From: Streptomyces sp. NBC_00663
Lineage (GTDB): Bacteria > Actinomycetota > Actinomycetes > Streptomycetales > Streptomycetaceae
Assembly (NCBI RefSeq): GCF_036226885.1
Contig: NZ_CP109027.1
Span: 6,758,001-6,822,000 of the forward strand
Direction: 5' to 3'
DNA length: 64,000 bases
Part shown: positions 7,893 through 15,333 of the stretch, piece after piece
Layout: each line of letters opens with the position of its first letter
Position numbering within the stretch: the first letter of the stretch is position 1
Program-made: the position numbers and the translations under genes
Notes under the pieces: model-generated
The model's database searches: none
The model's input: the letters and a program-made list of their open reading frames with translations, nothing else
Told to the model about the DNA's origin: nothing

Positions 7893-9613
7893 GGGCGTCC
7901 GAGAGCCTCTCTCACCTGGGCCACGGTGAGCCACTTCTGCGGGGCGAGGATCTTGCTGACCTGCGGGGCGAAGGAAGGGGACGCCACGACCACGTCCGCC
8001 GCCGGGCCGTCCGCGATGATCTCGCCGTCCGCGAGCAGGACGACACGGTGGGCGATCTCGGCGGCGAGCTCCACGTCGTGGGTGGCCAGGACGATCGCGT
8101 GGCCTTCGGCGGCCAGTGTCCTGAGTACGGCTGCCAGGCGGGCCTTCGCCGCGTAGTCGAGGCCTCGGGTCGGCTCGTCGAGGAGGAGGAGTGGGGGGCG
8201 GGCGGTGAGGACGACGGCGAGGGCGAGGGCGAGGCGCTGGCCTTCGGAGAGGTCGCGGGGGTGGGTGTCGTCGGCAACGTCTGGGAGGAGGTCGGTGACC
8301 AGGGTGCGGCAGGTGCCGGGGGTGGCGCCGGCGTCGGTGTCGGCCGCCTCGCATTCGGCGGCGACCGTGTCGGCGTAGAGGAGGTCGCGGGGTTCCTGGG
8401 GGACCAGGCCGACGCGGCGGATCAGGTCGCGGGGTGGGGTGCGGTGGGGGATGGCTCCGCCGGTGCGGACTGTGCCGGAGGTGGGTGGGATGAGGCCTAC
8501 GAGGGTGTTGAGGAGGGTGGATTTTCCGGCGCCGTTGCGGCCCATGAGGGCGAGGGTTTCGCCGGGGGTGAGGGTAAGGGTGATGTCGGTGAGGGCTTGG
8601 ATGTGGGCTCGGCGTACTGAGAGGGATTGGGTTTCGGCGGCGTAGAGGGATGGTGGAGCGGGGCTGGGGGTTCGTGAGAACCAGCGGCGGCGGGTGGGGG
8701 CGCCCAACAGCTCGGCGGGTACGGGTTGTTGGCGAGTGCGGGTCTGTTGTGGCTGGTCGCGCAGTTCCCCGCGCCCCTTAGGGGCGTCTGTCGTGCCGGA
8801 GTTCAGTTGCTCCCGCAGATCTCCCGCCCTTCGCCTCGCGTCTCTCACCGTCAAGGGCAGCGGTGACCAGCCCGCCATCCGGCCCAGATCCACCACCGGG
8901 GGGCACACCGGGGATACGGCCATGATCTCGGCCGGGGTGCCCAGGGTCAGGGGTTCGCCCTGACCTGGTAGGAGGGCTATCTGGTCGGCGTACTGGATTA
9001 CTCGCTCCAGGCGATGCTCGGCCATGAGGACTGTGGTGCCCAGGTCGTGGACCAGGCGTTGGAGGACCGCGAGGACTTCCTCCGCGGCGGCGGGGTCGAG
9101 GGCGGAGGTGGGTTCGTCGAGGATCAGGGCCTGGGGGTGGGGGGTGAGGACCGAGCCGATCGCGACGCGTTGCTGCTGGCCGCCGGAGAGGGTGGAGATG
9201 GGGCGGGCGCGGAGGTCGGTGAGGCCGAGGAGGTCGAGGGTCTCCTCGACGCGGCGGCGCATCACGTGCGGGGGCAGGCCCAACGACTCCATGCCGTAGG
9301 CCAGTTCGTCCTCGACCGTGTCCGTCACGAAGTGGGAGAGCGGGTCCTGGCCCACCGTGCCCACGACGTCGGCCAGTTCGCGGGGCTTGTGGGTACGGGT
9401 GTCGCGGCCGGCGACGGTGACCCGGCCGCGCAGGGTGCCGCCGGTGAAGTGCGGGACGAGACCGCTGACGGAGTTGAGGATCGTGGACTTGCCGGTGCCG
9501 GAGGGGCCCACGAGGAGGACGAGTTCGCCCTCGGGGACCTCGAAGTCGATGCCCTGGACGGTGGGCCGGGCCGCGCCGTCGTAGGTGACGGAGACATCCT
9601 CGAAACGGATCAC
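7889..9613 (-). CDS. ECF transporter double ATPase (CbiO/EcfA-type fusion)
   Basis: Protein of 574 residues with two fused ABC domains. The first has Walker A GPSGTGKST, signature LSGGQQQRVAIG and Walker B ALILDEPTS. The second has GRNGAGKST, LSEGQRLALALA and LLLLDEPTR, so its signature has Glu for the usual Gly. Between them lies a linker of roughly 60 residues containing TTDAPKGRGELRDQPQQ. That stretch is the translation of a dispersed Streptomyces intergenic repeat. The GTG start (GAGGAG upstream) overlaps the EcfT stop. It energises uptake by the S and T components encoded on either side. Confidence 0.92.
   Translation of the reverse strand: MIRFEDVSVTYDGAARPTVQGIDFEVPEGELVLLVGPSGTGKSTILNSVSGLVPHFTGGTLRGRVTVAGRDTRTHKPRELADVVGTVGQDPLSHFVTDTVEDELAYGMESLGLPPHVMRRRVEETLDLLGLTDLRARPISTLSGGQQQRVAIGSVLTPHPQALILDEPTSALDPAAAEEVLAVLQRLVHDLGTTVLMAEHRLERVIQYADQIALLPGQGEPLTLGTPAEIMAVSPVCPPVVDLGRMAGWSPLPLTVRDARRRAGDLREQLNSGTTDAPKGRGELRDQPQQTRTRQQPVPAELLGAPTRRRWFSRTPSPAPPSLYAAETQSLSVRRAHIQALTDITLTLTPGETLALMGRNGAGKSTLLNTLVGLIPPTSGTVRTGGAIPHRTPPRDLIRRVGLVPQEPRDLLYADTVAAECEAADTDAGATPGTCRTLVTDLLPDVADDTHPRDLSEGQRLALALAVVLTARPPLLLLDEPTRGLDYAAKARLAAVLRTLAAEGHAIVLATHDVELAAEIAHRVVLLADGEIIADGPAADVVVASPSFAPQVSKILAPQKWLTVAQVREALGRP
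8736..8788 (-). repeat. Dispersed Streptomyces repeat inside the ATPase gene
   Basis: Read on the minus strand this contains GGGGCGCGGGGAACTGCGCG, the same core as the intergenic copy at 27391-27433. Here it is translated in frame and forms part of the interdomain linker of the ABC ATPase. Confidence 0.8.
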
Positions 9614-10833
9614 GACGGCTCCTCGGGGGGCGGGGTGACGAAGGCGGGCAGCAGGCCGAGGAGGATCGCGGCCGCGGGATAGAGGGGGAGGGTCGGGGCG
9701 GTGAGGGGGATGACGCCCGGGTGGAGGGCGGCCGGATCCCGTACGGAGGCCAGGGCGAGCGCTGCCGCCACCGCGGCGCCGGAGGCGGTCACCAGCCAGG
9801 CGCTGGGGCCCCAGGGGTCGGGGCGGTAGCGGGTGCGGGGCGTGCGGCGGCCGCCCAGGCGCAGGCCGGCGAGGGCCGCGGTCACTCCGGCGAGGAGGAC
9901 GGGGATGCCGTACGTGCCGCCTTCGGCGGTCAGCAGGCCGTACGTTCCCGCGCAGACGCCGAGCAGGCCGCCGAGGGTGAGGGTGTTCGTCGTACGGCGG
10001 ACCCTGGGCGGGACGTCGGCGGTACGGCCGTAGCCGCGGGCGTCCATCGCGGCGGCGAGGGCGACGGAGCGTTCGAGGGCGCCTTCGAGGACGGGCAGGC
10101 CCACCTGGAGGAGGCCGCGCAGGCCGGAGTCGGGGCGGCCCCGGAGGCGGCGGGCGGCGCGCAGGCGCTGGACGTCGGCGATGAGGTTCGGGGCGAAGGT
10201 GAGGGCGACGACCACGGCGACGCCCATCTCGTACAGGGCGCCGGGGAGGGACTTGAGGAGGCGGGTGGGGCTGGCGAGGGCGTTCGCGGCGCCCACGCAG
10301 ATGAGGAGGGTGGCCAGTTTCAGGCCGTCGTAGAAGGCGAAGGTGAGGGTCTCCGCGGTGACCTTGCCGCCGAGGCGGATGCCCTGGGCCCAGTCCGGGA
10401 GGGGGACTTCGGGGAGGGTGACGATCACGTGGGTGCCGGGGAGGGGGGAGCCGAGGGTGACGGCGAAGGCGAGGCGGATGAGGAGGACGGCGAGGGCGAG
10501 TTTGAGGAAGGCGGAGTAGGAGCGGGCCCAGGGGGTGTTCGGGCGGCGGGCGGCCACCACGTAGGCGGACGTGGCTATGAGGAGGGTGAGGAGGAGGGGG
10601 TTGGTGGTGCGGGTGGCCGCGATGCCGAGGGAGAGGGACCAGAGCCACCAGGCGCCGGGGTGGAGGGGGGCGCGGTGGCGGGTGCGGCGGGTGGGGGTTG
10701 CCGTGGAGGGCGTTTCGCTTGCCCGCGCCTGCGGGGTGCCGCCTGTCTTTGGGCCGGGTGCCGCCCCAGCGGCACGACCGCCCGCGGCTGGGGCGGGTGG
10801 CTGCGCGCCGCTACGGCTGTTACGGCTGTGCAT
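9610..10833 (-). CDS. ECF transporter T component (CbiQ/EcfT family)
   Basis: Membrane protein of 407 residues. A Pro/Ala-rich cytosolic N-terminal tail of about 55 residues is followed by several membrane helices. The EcfT coupling motifs AARRLRG (in VQRLRAARRLRGRPDSG) and AMDARGYGRT dock the ATPases. A second hydrophobic cluster at the C-terminus makes it longer than a minimal EcfT of about 260 residues. The ATG at 10833 overlaps the end of the preceding gene by 14 bases. It links the S component to the double ATPase in the riboswitch-controlled operon. Confidence 0.87.
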   Translation of the reverse strand: MHSRNSRSGAQPPAPAAGGRAAGAAPGPKTGGTPQARASETPSTATPTRRTRHRAPLHPGAWWLWSLSLGIAATRTTNPLLLTLLIATSAYVVAARRPNTPWARSYSAFLKLALAVLLIRLAFAVTLGSPLPGTHVIVTLPEVPLPDWAQGIRLGGKVTAETLTFAFYDGLKLATLLICVGAANALASPTRLLKSLPGALYEMGVAVVVALTFAPNLIADVQRLRAARRLRGRPDSGLRGLLQVGLPVLEGALERSVALAAAMDARGYGRTADVPPRVRRTTNTLTLGGLLGVCAGTYGLLTAEGGTYGIPVLLAGVTAALAGLRLGGRRTPRTRYRPDPWGPSAWLVTASGAAVAAALALASVRDPAALHPGVIPLTAPTLPLYPAAAILLGLLPAFVTPPPEEPS

Positions 10834-11455
10834 TTCTGCGCCGTCGCGTCTGCCATATCGCTGCCGCGGCCAGGGCTGCCACTGCCGCGGCGCCTGCCAG
10901 CAGGCCCACTGATGGACCCTCGTGTGACGTCTTCTTCGTTGCCGTCTTCTTCTCTCCCGTCGCCACCTGCTCCCCGCACCCCGCCTCCGGGTACCCGGCG
11001 ATCGCGCACAGCAGGGCGTTGGTGTCATAGCGCAGGGGTTTCGCCACCGTTGCCAGGGCTTCGGCCGTGGTCGCGTCGTCCGGGACCACCGCGCACTTCG
11101 TGCGGAGCGCGGGGGGTGTTTCTCCTGACGGGGCGTCCGTCGGCGTGCCGAAGTCGATGACCAGGGCGACGCGCTTCTTGCCGGGACCGGCGGGGGTGTT
11201 CGCGCAGATCTCGGCGAACGACGCCGTGCCGCGGGGCTTCGTCGCGTCCGTCGAGTCCTCGCTCACCGCGAAGCGGAAGCCCTGGACGTCGCCGTCGGCG
11301 GGGACGGCGGTGGCGGGGCCCTGGGTGGCGTAGGTCCAGGCCGTGCCGGTGCGGTCCCAGAACGACCAGTAGCGGTAACCGGTGGCGTGGGCCGCCTGGC
11401 CGGTGAGGGCCAGGAGGCAGAACGCCGTCAGGAGCAGGGCGGTGGCGCGGCGCAT
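10820..11455 (-). CDS. Secreted, C-terminally anchored protein of the cobalamin operon
   Basis: Protein of 211 residues. It has a signal peptide (LLLTAFCLLALTGQAAHA), then an extracellular domain beginning GYRYWSFWDRTG. A C-terminal hydrophobic helix with an RRRR stop-transfer tail (about 185-207) follows. Several Cys residues (in EICANTP, RTKCAVV, ALLCAIAGYPEAGCG) could form disulfides. Its start overlaps the preceding stop by one base and its end overlaps the EcfT gene, so it is part of the uptake operon. I do not recognise a named domain. A role in capturing B12 at the cell surface together with the upstream protein is an inference from position. Confidence 0.82.
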   Translation of the reverse strand: MRRATALLLTAFCLLALTGQAAHATGYRYWSFWDRTGTAWTYATQGPATAVPADGDVQGFRFAVSEDSTDATKPRGTASFAEICANTPAGPGKKRVALVIDFGTPTDAPSGETPPALRTKCAVVPDDATTAEALATVAKPLRYDTNALLCAIAGYPEAGCGEQVATGEKKTATKKTSHEGPSVGLLAGAAAVAALAAAAIWQTRRRRNAQP

Positions 11456-12687
11456 CACGCGCGGCGCTTCCGGCCGCGGAGCATGAGGGCGAAGCCGATG
11501 AGGGAGCCGAGGACGAGACCGCCACCGACGGTCCAGGCTATGGACAGCCCGTCCTTGCTGTCGTCGGACTCGGCCGTCCCGGTCGCCCGGCCCTCCTTCG
11601 GGCCGGGCACGTGCTCGGGCTTCGGGCCGGTCGCGTTCAGCAGGACGATCAGGTCCTTGCCGCCGAACTCGCGCGGGCTCACGCCACCGGCCTGAGCGGC
11701 GAAGGCGAGCTGGGCGTAGGCGGCGGGGCCGGTCTGCGCGGCCCACTTCAGGGCGTTGGCCTCCAGCCAATGGACGGACGCGGTGGCCTCGGCATGGAAG
11801 TCGGCGGCGGACAGGGCGACGACCGCGTCGGCGGTGTTGCCGTAGTCGGGCTGGTCCTCGGAGCCGGGCAGGACCGACTTCAGGTACTTGTCCTTGGCCA
11901 TCGTCTTCGCGAGGTAGGAGGCGCCGTTGTGGGCGGCCTGCTCGGAGTCGCCGGGCTTCTCGCAGGACTGGCTCGCCCGGTCGTCGTCGCTGTGGACGTT
12001 CGTCTGCTGCTCGCCGAGCGCACCGAGCACCGCCGCCGCCGTGGCGTCCGCGTTGGCGGAGAGCCCGCCCTTCTTGTCGGGCTGGTAGGCGAAGGCGCCC
12101 GCGCCGTCGCCGGCGCAGGGAAGAGCGAGCCGCAACAGGGCGTCGTAGGGGGTCCTGCCGTTCTTCTTCACCTTCGTGGCCTGCTCGCCGACGGCGGTGA
12201 GCGCCCCGATGACCACGGACGTGGAGTTCGCGTCGCTCGCCCCGCCGGCGGTGTAGCCCCAGCCGCCGTCCTTGTTCTGTACGGACTTCAGCCAGGCGAC
12301 CGCCTTGCGCGGGACGTCCTCGTGACCGCCGGTCGCGGCGAGCGCCTGCACCGCGGCGGCCGTGCTGTTGGTGTCGACCATGACCTTGGCATCGCAGGTC
12401 TTGGTGGTGTCGGCGCGGAAGGCCGGGAAGGCACCGTTGGCGCACTGCTGGCCGGCCAGCCAGTCGACGGCCTTGTCGGCGGGTTCGACGGACGCTTCCA
12501 TCTGCGCCATCAGCGTCAGCGACTGCCGCCACACCCCGTCATACGTAGGGTCACCCGTCCCGTACAACCCGTCCGGTATCGCCACCGACGGAGAAGGCGA
12601 GGCGGACGGATCGGCGGCCATGGCCGGGGTGGCCGTGCCGATCACGGCGGTGGCGGCCAGGACCGCGGCGCTGCGGCGGACGTTCAT
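11455..12687 (-). CDS. Secreted prenyltransferase/squalene-cyclase-repeat protein
   Basis: Protein of 410 residues. It has a signal peptide (VLAATAVIGTATPAMA), a Ser/Pro linker and an alpha-alpha toroid built from repeats such as WLAGQQCANGAFPAF, WLKSVQNKDGGWGY and WLEANALKWAAQTG. A C-terminal membrane helix ends in RGRKRRA. The catalytic DxDD of terpene cyclases is not seen, so an enzyme role is doubtful. The same barrel fold forms the alpha domain of animal intrinsic factor and transcobalamin. The gene is directly behind a cobalamin riboswitch and ahead of an ECF transporter, which suggests a surface B12-binding protein. This is a hypothesis, not shown by the sequence alone. Confidence 0.85.
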   Translation of the reverse strand: MNVRRSAAVLAATAVIGTATPAMAADPSASPSPSVAIPDGLYGTGDPTYDGVWRQSLTLMAQMEASVEPADKAVDWLAGQQCANGAFPAFRADTTKTCDAKVMVDTNSTAAAVQALAATGGHEDVPRKAVAWLKSVQNKDGGWGYTAGGASDANSTSVVIGALTAVGEQATKVKKNGRTPYDALLRLALPCAGDGAGAFAYQPDKKGGLSANADATAAAVLGALGEQQTNVHSDDDRASQSCEKPGDSEQAAHNGASYLAKTMAKDKYLKSVLPGSEDQPDYGNTADAVVALSAADFHAEATASVHWLEANALKWAAQTGPAAYAQLAFAAQAGGVSPREFGGKDLIVLLNATGPKPEHVPGPKEGRATGTAESDDSKDGLSIAWTVGGGLVLGSLIGFALMLRGRKRRA

Positions 12688-12814
12688 GATCGGCGGATGC
12701 CTCTCCCTGCAAGGGAGCCGGGCAGCGCGGGGAGACCCCGGGCGGCTCGGCCCCGTAGACCTCGACGGTGCCGTGCACCGGCCGGATGCCGGTGCGCGTG
12801 AGCCGGTCAACTGC

Positions 12815-12955
12815 TCCGCGCGGGGCGATCCGGCTTGCCCGGGAGGCGGGGCCTCGGAGGCTTACGGTTGCGGGTCAGCGCCGGAATTGCACCGGCTTTC
12901 CCCCGTACGGGTGTGATGACGACGCGGCCACTCTACCCGCCCGTAAACAAGCGGC
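12815..12955 (-). ncRNA. Cobalamin (B12) riboswitch
   Basis: On the minus strand the conserved core is plain: GGGGGAAAGCCGGTGCAA at about 12913-12888, then TTCCGGCGCTGACCCGCAAC and, further on, CAAGCCGGATCGCC at about 12837-12822, matching the B12 box and the typical 3' element. It lies 130-270 bases upstream of the repeat-protein gene. Repression of the whole uptake operon by adenosylcobalamin is the expected mode. Ends are approximate. Confidence 0.93.
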
Positions 12956-13003
12956 TGAGGGGCTCCTGTGAGGCGCTCCCGCGCGGGGGATAGGTTCGGC
13001 CGC

Positions 13004-13648
13004 ATGGAGATCACGGGGAGGCTCATCGGCTCGGGGCGGGCGTGCGACGTCTACGAGATCGACGACGCGTGGGTGCTGCGGCGCGACCGGGAGGGGTACG
13101 CGGACGCGCTGGCCGAGGCCGCCGTCATGGAGCGTGTGCGGGCCCATGGGTATCCGGTGCCCCGGGTGCGGACAGCGGACTGCTCCAGGTCCGACCTCGT
13201 CATGCAGCGGCTGCACGGGCCGACGATGCTGGCGGCGTTCGCGGCCGGGCGGATCGACGCCCGGGAGGCGGGGGAGACGATGGCGCGGCTGCTGCGGCGG
13301 CTGCACGCCGTTCCGGGGCGGGTGGTTCACCTGGATCTGCATCCGGACAACGTGATGCTCACCGACGACGGGCCCTACGTCATCGACTGGGCCAATGCCG
13401 AGGAGGGCGACCCCGGCCTCGACTGGGGCATGTCCGCGGTGATCCTCGCCCAGGTCGCCGTCGGCGACGAGCCGATCGCCGGGCCGGCCCGCGCGATGCT
13501 GGCCGCCCTGCTGGCCGATCCTTCCGCACTCACGGAGAAGGGGCTCACCGAGGCGCGCGGGCGGCGGGCGCTCAATCCGACGATGACCCGAGGTGAGACC
13601 GAACTGCTGGGCGCGGCCGAGGAGTTGATCAGGACGTACCTGCCCTGA
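13004..13648 (+). CDS. Aminoglycoside phosphotransferase-family kinase
   Basis: Protein of 214 residues with a compact protein-kinase-like fold. The nucleotide loop is LIGSGRACDVYEI, the catalytic loop HLDLHPDNVML and the metal motif VIDWANAEEG. It is shorter than true aminoglycoside phosphotransferases (about 260-300) and more likely phosphorylates a small metabolite. The ATG at 13004 lacks a well-placed ribosome site; TAGGTT 8 bases upstream could be a -10 for a near-leaderless mRNA. A GTG at 12968 is an alternative. It is divergent from the cobalamin operon and its 3' end overlaps the convergent SnoaL-like gene by 20 bases. Confidence 0.85.
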   Translation: MEITGRLIGSGRACDVYEIDDAWVLRRDREGYADALAEAAVMERVRAHGYPVPRVRTADCSRSDLVMQRLHGPTMLAAFAAGRIDAREAGETMARLLRRLHAVPGRVVHLDLHPDNVMLTDDGPYVIDWANAEEGDPGLDWGMSAVILAQVAVGDEPIAGPARAMLAALLADPSALTEKGLTEARGRRALNPTMTRGETELLGAAEELIRTYLP

Positions 13649-14120
13649 CCGGAGTCGGGCCGCCGAACGGCAGCCGCAGCCGACGCGACGCCAGCAGCCA
13701 ACTCCCGTCCGCCATACGGCGGAAGCCGTCCTCGTACTGCCCGACCTGGACCGGCGGACCCGGCGGGACCGGTCCCTGGCCGCCCTCGTACCCGTCGACG
13801 CGGTACGTCGTGAAGTACGAGGTCGCGGTCGCTGTGTCCGGGGAGGTCACCGTGACGAGGATGTTGGACATCACCCGGCGCGAGAGGCGGTCCAAGGGGC
13901 GGGAGTTGAAGTACGTGCGCAGCGCGTCCCGGCCCACGGACCGCCGTCCGTCCCCCTCCGGGAGCGGCCACTCCCAGGTGCCGTCCTCGGTGAACAGCTC
14001 GGCGACCGAGCCCGGTTCGCCGAGGTCGAGACGGTGGACGAAGTCGATGATCAGGCGTTCGCAGGCGCGCTCGGCGAGGAGCCGCTCCAGAGGGTCTTCG
14101 AGAGGGTCCATGCCCGCCAT
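13629..14120 (-). CDS. SnoaL-like (NTF2-fold) protein
   Basis: Protein of 163 residues with the NTF2-like cone fold: RACERLIIDFVHRLD, LFTEDGTWEWPL and the C-terminal YEDGFRRMADGSWLLASRR. This family contains isomerases, hydrolases and ring-modifying enzymes, including ketosteroid isomerase relatives. It begins four bases after the metallo-beta-lactamase gene and is co-transcribed with it. Control by the KstR-like operators at 15198-15286 is inferred. The reaction is unknown; an isomerase or hydratase step on a steroid or terpenoid intermediate would fit the surroundings. Confidence 0.85.
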   Translation of the reverse strand: MAGMDPLEDPLERLLAERACERLIIDFVHRLDLGEPGSVAELFTEDGTWEWPLPEGDGRRSVGRDALRTYFNSRPLDRLSRRVMSNILVTVTSPDTATATSYFTTYRVDGYEGGQGPVPPGPPVQVGQYEDGFRRMADGSWLLASRRLRLPFGGPTPVRAGTS

Positions 14121-14124
14121 GGGA

Positions 14125-15162
14125 TCACACCGCCACGTACGTGAGGGGATCGCTCCCCGTCACCGCCTCCGCCCGGCCCAGCTTCACCAGGCGCCGCAGA
14201 TGTGCCTCCGCCTCCGAGACGGCGATGTTCCGTGAGCCGTGGGGGATTTCGGACCAGGGGCGGTTCCACTCCATGCGCTCGGCCACCTGCCACGGGGTGA
14301 GCGGCTCCACGAGCAGCGCTTGCAGACCGGTCAGCCGGTCCTCGTGGTGGGCCAGCAACTCCCGTACGCGGGCGGGCGCGTCGGTGAAGACGTACTGGTG
14401 GGCCGGGAGGACCTCCGCGGGGGCCAGGCGGCCGACGCGTTCGAGGGAGTCGAGGTAGTCGCCGAGAGGGTCGGTGACGGTGGCGTCGTCGGGGTCCTCG
14501 TACAGGCCGATGTGCGGGGTGATCTCGGGCAGCAGGTGATCGCCGGAGAACAGGCGGCCATGGCCCGGGAGTTGGGCGGGATGCTGTTCCTCCAGGTGGA
14601 GGCAGACATGGCCCGGGGTGTGGCCCGGCGTCCAGATCGCGCGCAGGCGGCGGCCGGGGAGAGGGAGGAGGTCGCCGGGGACGATCTCGCGGTCCGGCAC
14701 GGCGGGGGAGAAGCCGGGGAGGCGACGGGGGCGGGCGGTGCGGAAGGGCGCCACATGCTCCTCGGGCGCGCCCGCGGCCACCAACTTGGCCGTCATGTAG
14801 GCGAACCAGCGCTCGGGACGGGTCTCGCCGGTGCGGCGGACGATGGCGGCGTCCGCCGCGTGCATCGCGATCCAGGCGCCGGACGCCTCGCGCACCTGGC
14901 CCGACAGACCATGGTGGTCGGGATGGTGATGGGTGATCACCACCCCGTGGATCGCGTCCGGCGAGGTGCCGCAGGCCGAGAGCCCGGCGGCGAGGGTGTC
15001 CCAGGAGGCCGGGTCGTCCCAGCCGGTGTCGACCAGCACCGGACCGCGGTCGGTGTCGACGACGTACACGAGTGTGTAGCCCAGCGGATTGTCCGGGATG
15101 GGGACGCGGACCGAGCGGACGCCGCCGCCGTGGTCGGTGACCTGTGGGCTGACCTGTGTCAT
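14125..15162 (-). CDS. Metallo-beta-lactamase fold hydrolase
   Basis: Protein of 345 residues. The metal motif is THHHPDHHG (HxHxDH), with downstream ligands in GHTPGHVCLH and FSGDHLL. A C-terminal winged-helix-like tail (WQVAERMEWNRPW) is typical of the LACTB2/flavin-independent hydrolase group that cleaves thioesters or phosphodiesters. The ATG at 15162 has GGGGAG ahead; the ATG at 15228 would place the start inside the operator region. It leads a two-gene operon with the SnoaL-like gene and is divergent from an aldehyde dehydrogenase. Acyl-CoA thioester hydrolysis in the same catabolic route is plausible but unproven. Confidence 0.9.
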   Translation of the reverse strand: MTQVSPQVTDHGGGVRSVRVPIPDNPLGYTLVYVVDTDRGPVLVDTGWDDPASWDTLAAGLSACGTSPDAIHGVVITHHHPDHHGLSGQVREASGAWIAMHAADAAIVRRTGETRPERWFAYMTAKLVAAGAPEEHVAPFRTARPRRLPGFSPAVPDREIVPGDLLPLPGRRLRAIWTPGHTPGHVCLHLEEQHPAQLPGHGRLFSGDHLLPEITPHIGLYEDPDDATVTDPLGDYLDSLERVGRLAPAEVLPAHQYVFTDAPARVRELLAHHEDRLTGLQALLVEPLTPWQVAERMEWNRPWSEIPHGSRNIAVSEAEAHLRRLVKLGRAEAVTGSDPLTYVAV

Positions 15163-15197
15163 GGGCTCCCCCGTCTCCGCGTTCCCGCCACTATAAC

Positions 15198-15211
15198 TAG
15201 AACGGGTTTCG
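15198..15211. promoter_or_regulatory. KstR-like operator, metallo-beta-lactamase side
   Basis: TAGAACGGGTTTCG matches TNNAACNNGTTNNA at 7 of 8 fixed positions, 36 bases upstream of the metallo-beta-lactamase start. Confidence 0.55.
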
Positions 15212-15268
15212 ATGGGAGCCCAAGTCATCTTTCGGCTGCCGCCGTGCCGGTCTGTGGACTCATCCGAG

Positions 15269-15286
15269 TAGAACTGGTATCAGTTC
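15269..15286. promoter_or_regulatory. KstR-like operator, aldehyde dehydrogenase side
   Basis: TAGAACTGGTATCA matches the consensus at 7 of 8 positions and is embedded in the perfect palindrome GAACTG-GTAT-CAGTTC (15271-15286), about 48 bases ahead of the aldehyde dehydrogenase ATG. Confidence 0.6.
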
Positions 15287-15333
15287 CGTTATCTGATGAA
15301 CCGTCAGAGTCAGCTCCCGGGGAGGCAGTCGCC

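Noticed and set aside
11455..12687. Terpene cyclase or squalene oxidase activity for the repeat protein
   Set aside because: Signal peptide, membrane anchor and lack of a DxDD motif argue against an enzyme; the riboswitch context fits B12 binding better.
12960..13004. GTG at 12968 as start of the phosphotransferase
   Set aside because: It adds 12 Arg-rich residues not expected in the family; the kinase fold starts right after the ATG at 13004.
14239..15333. Upstream extension of the aldehyde dehydrogenase frame
   Set aside because: This part is antisense to the metallo-beta-lactamase gene and crosses the operator region; the ATG at 15334 has a good ribosome site.
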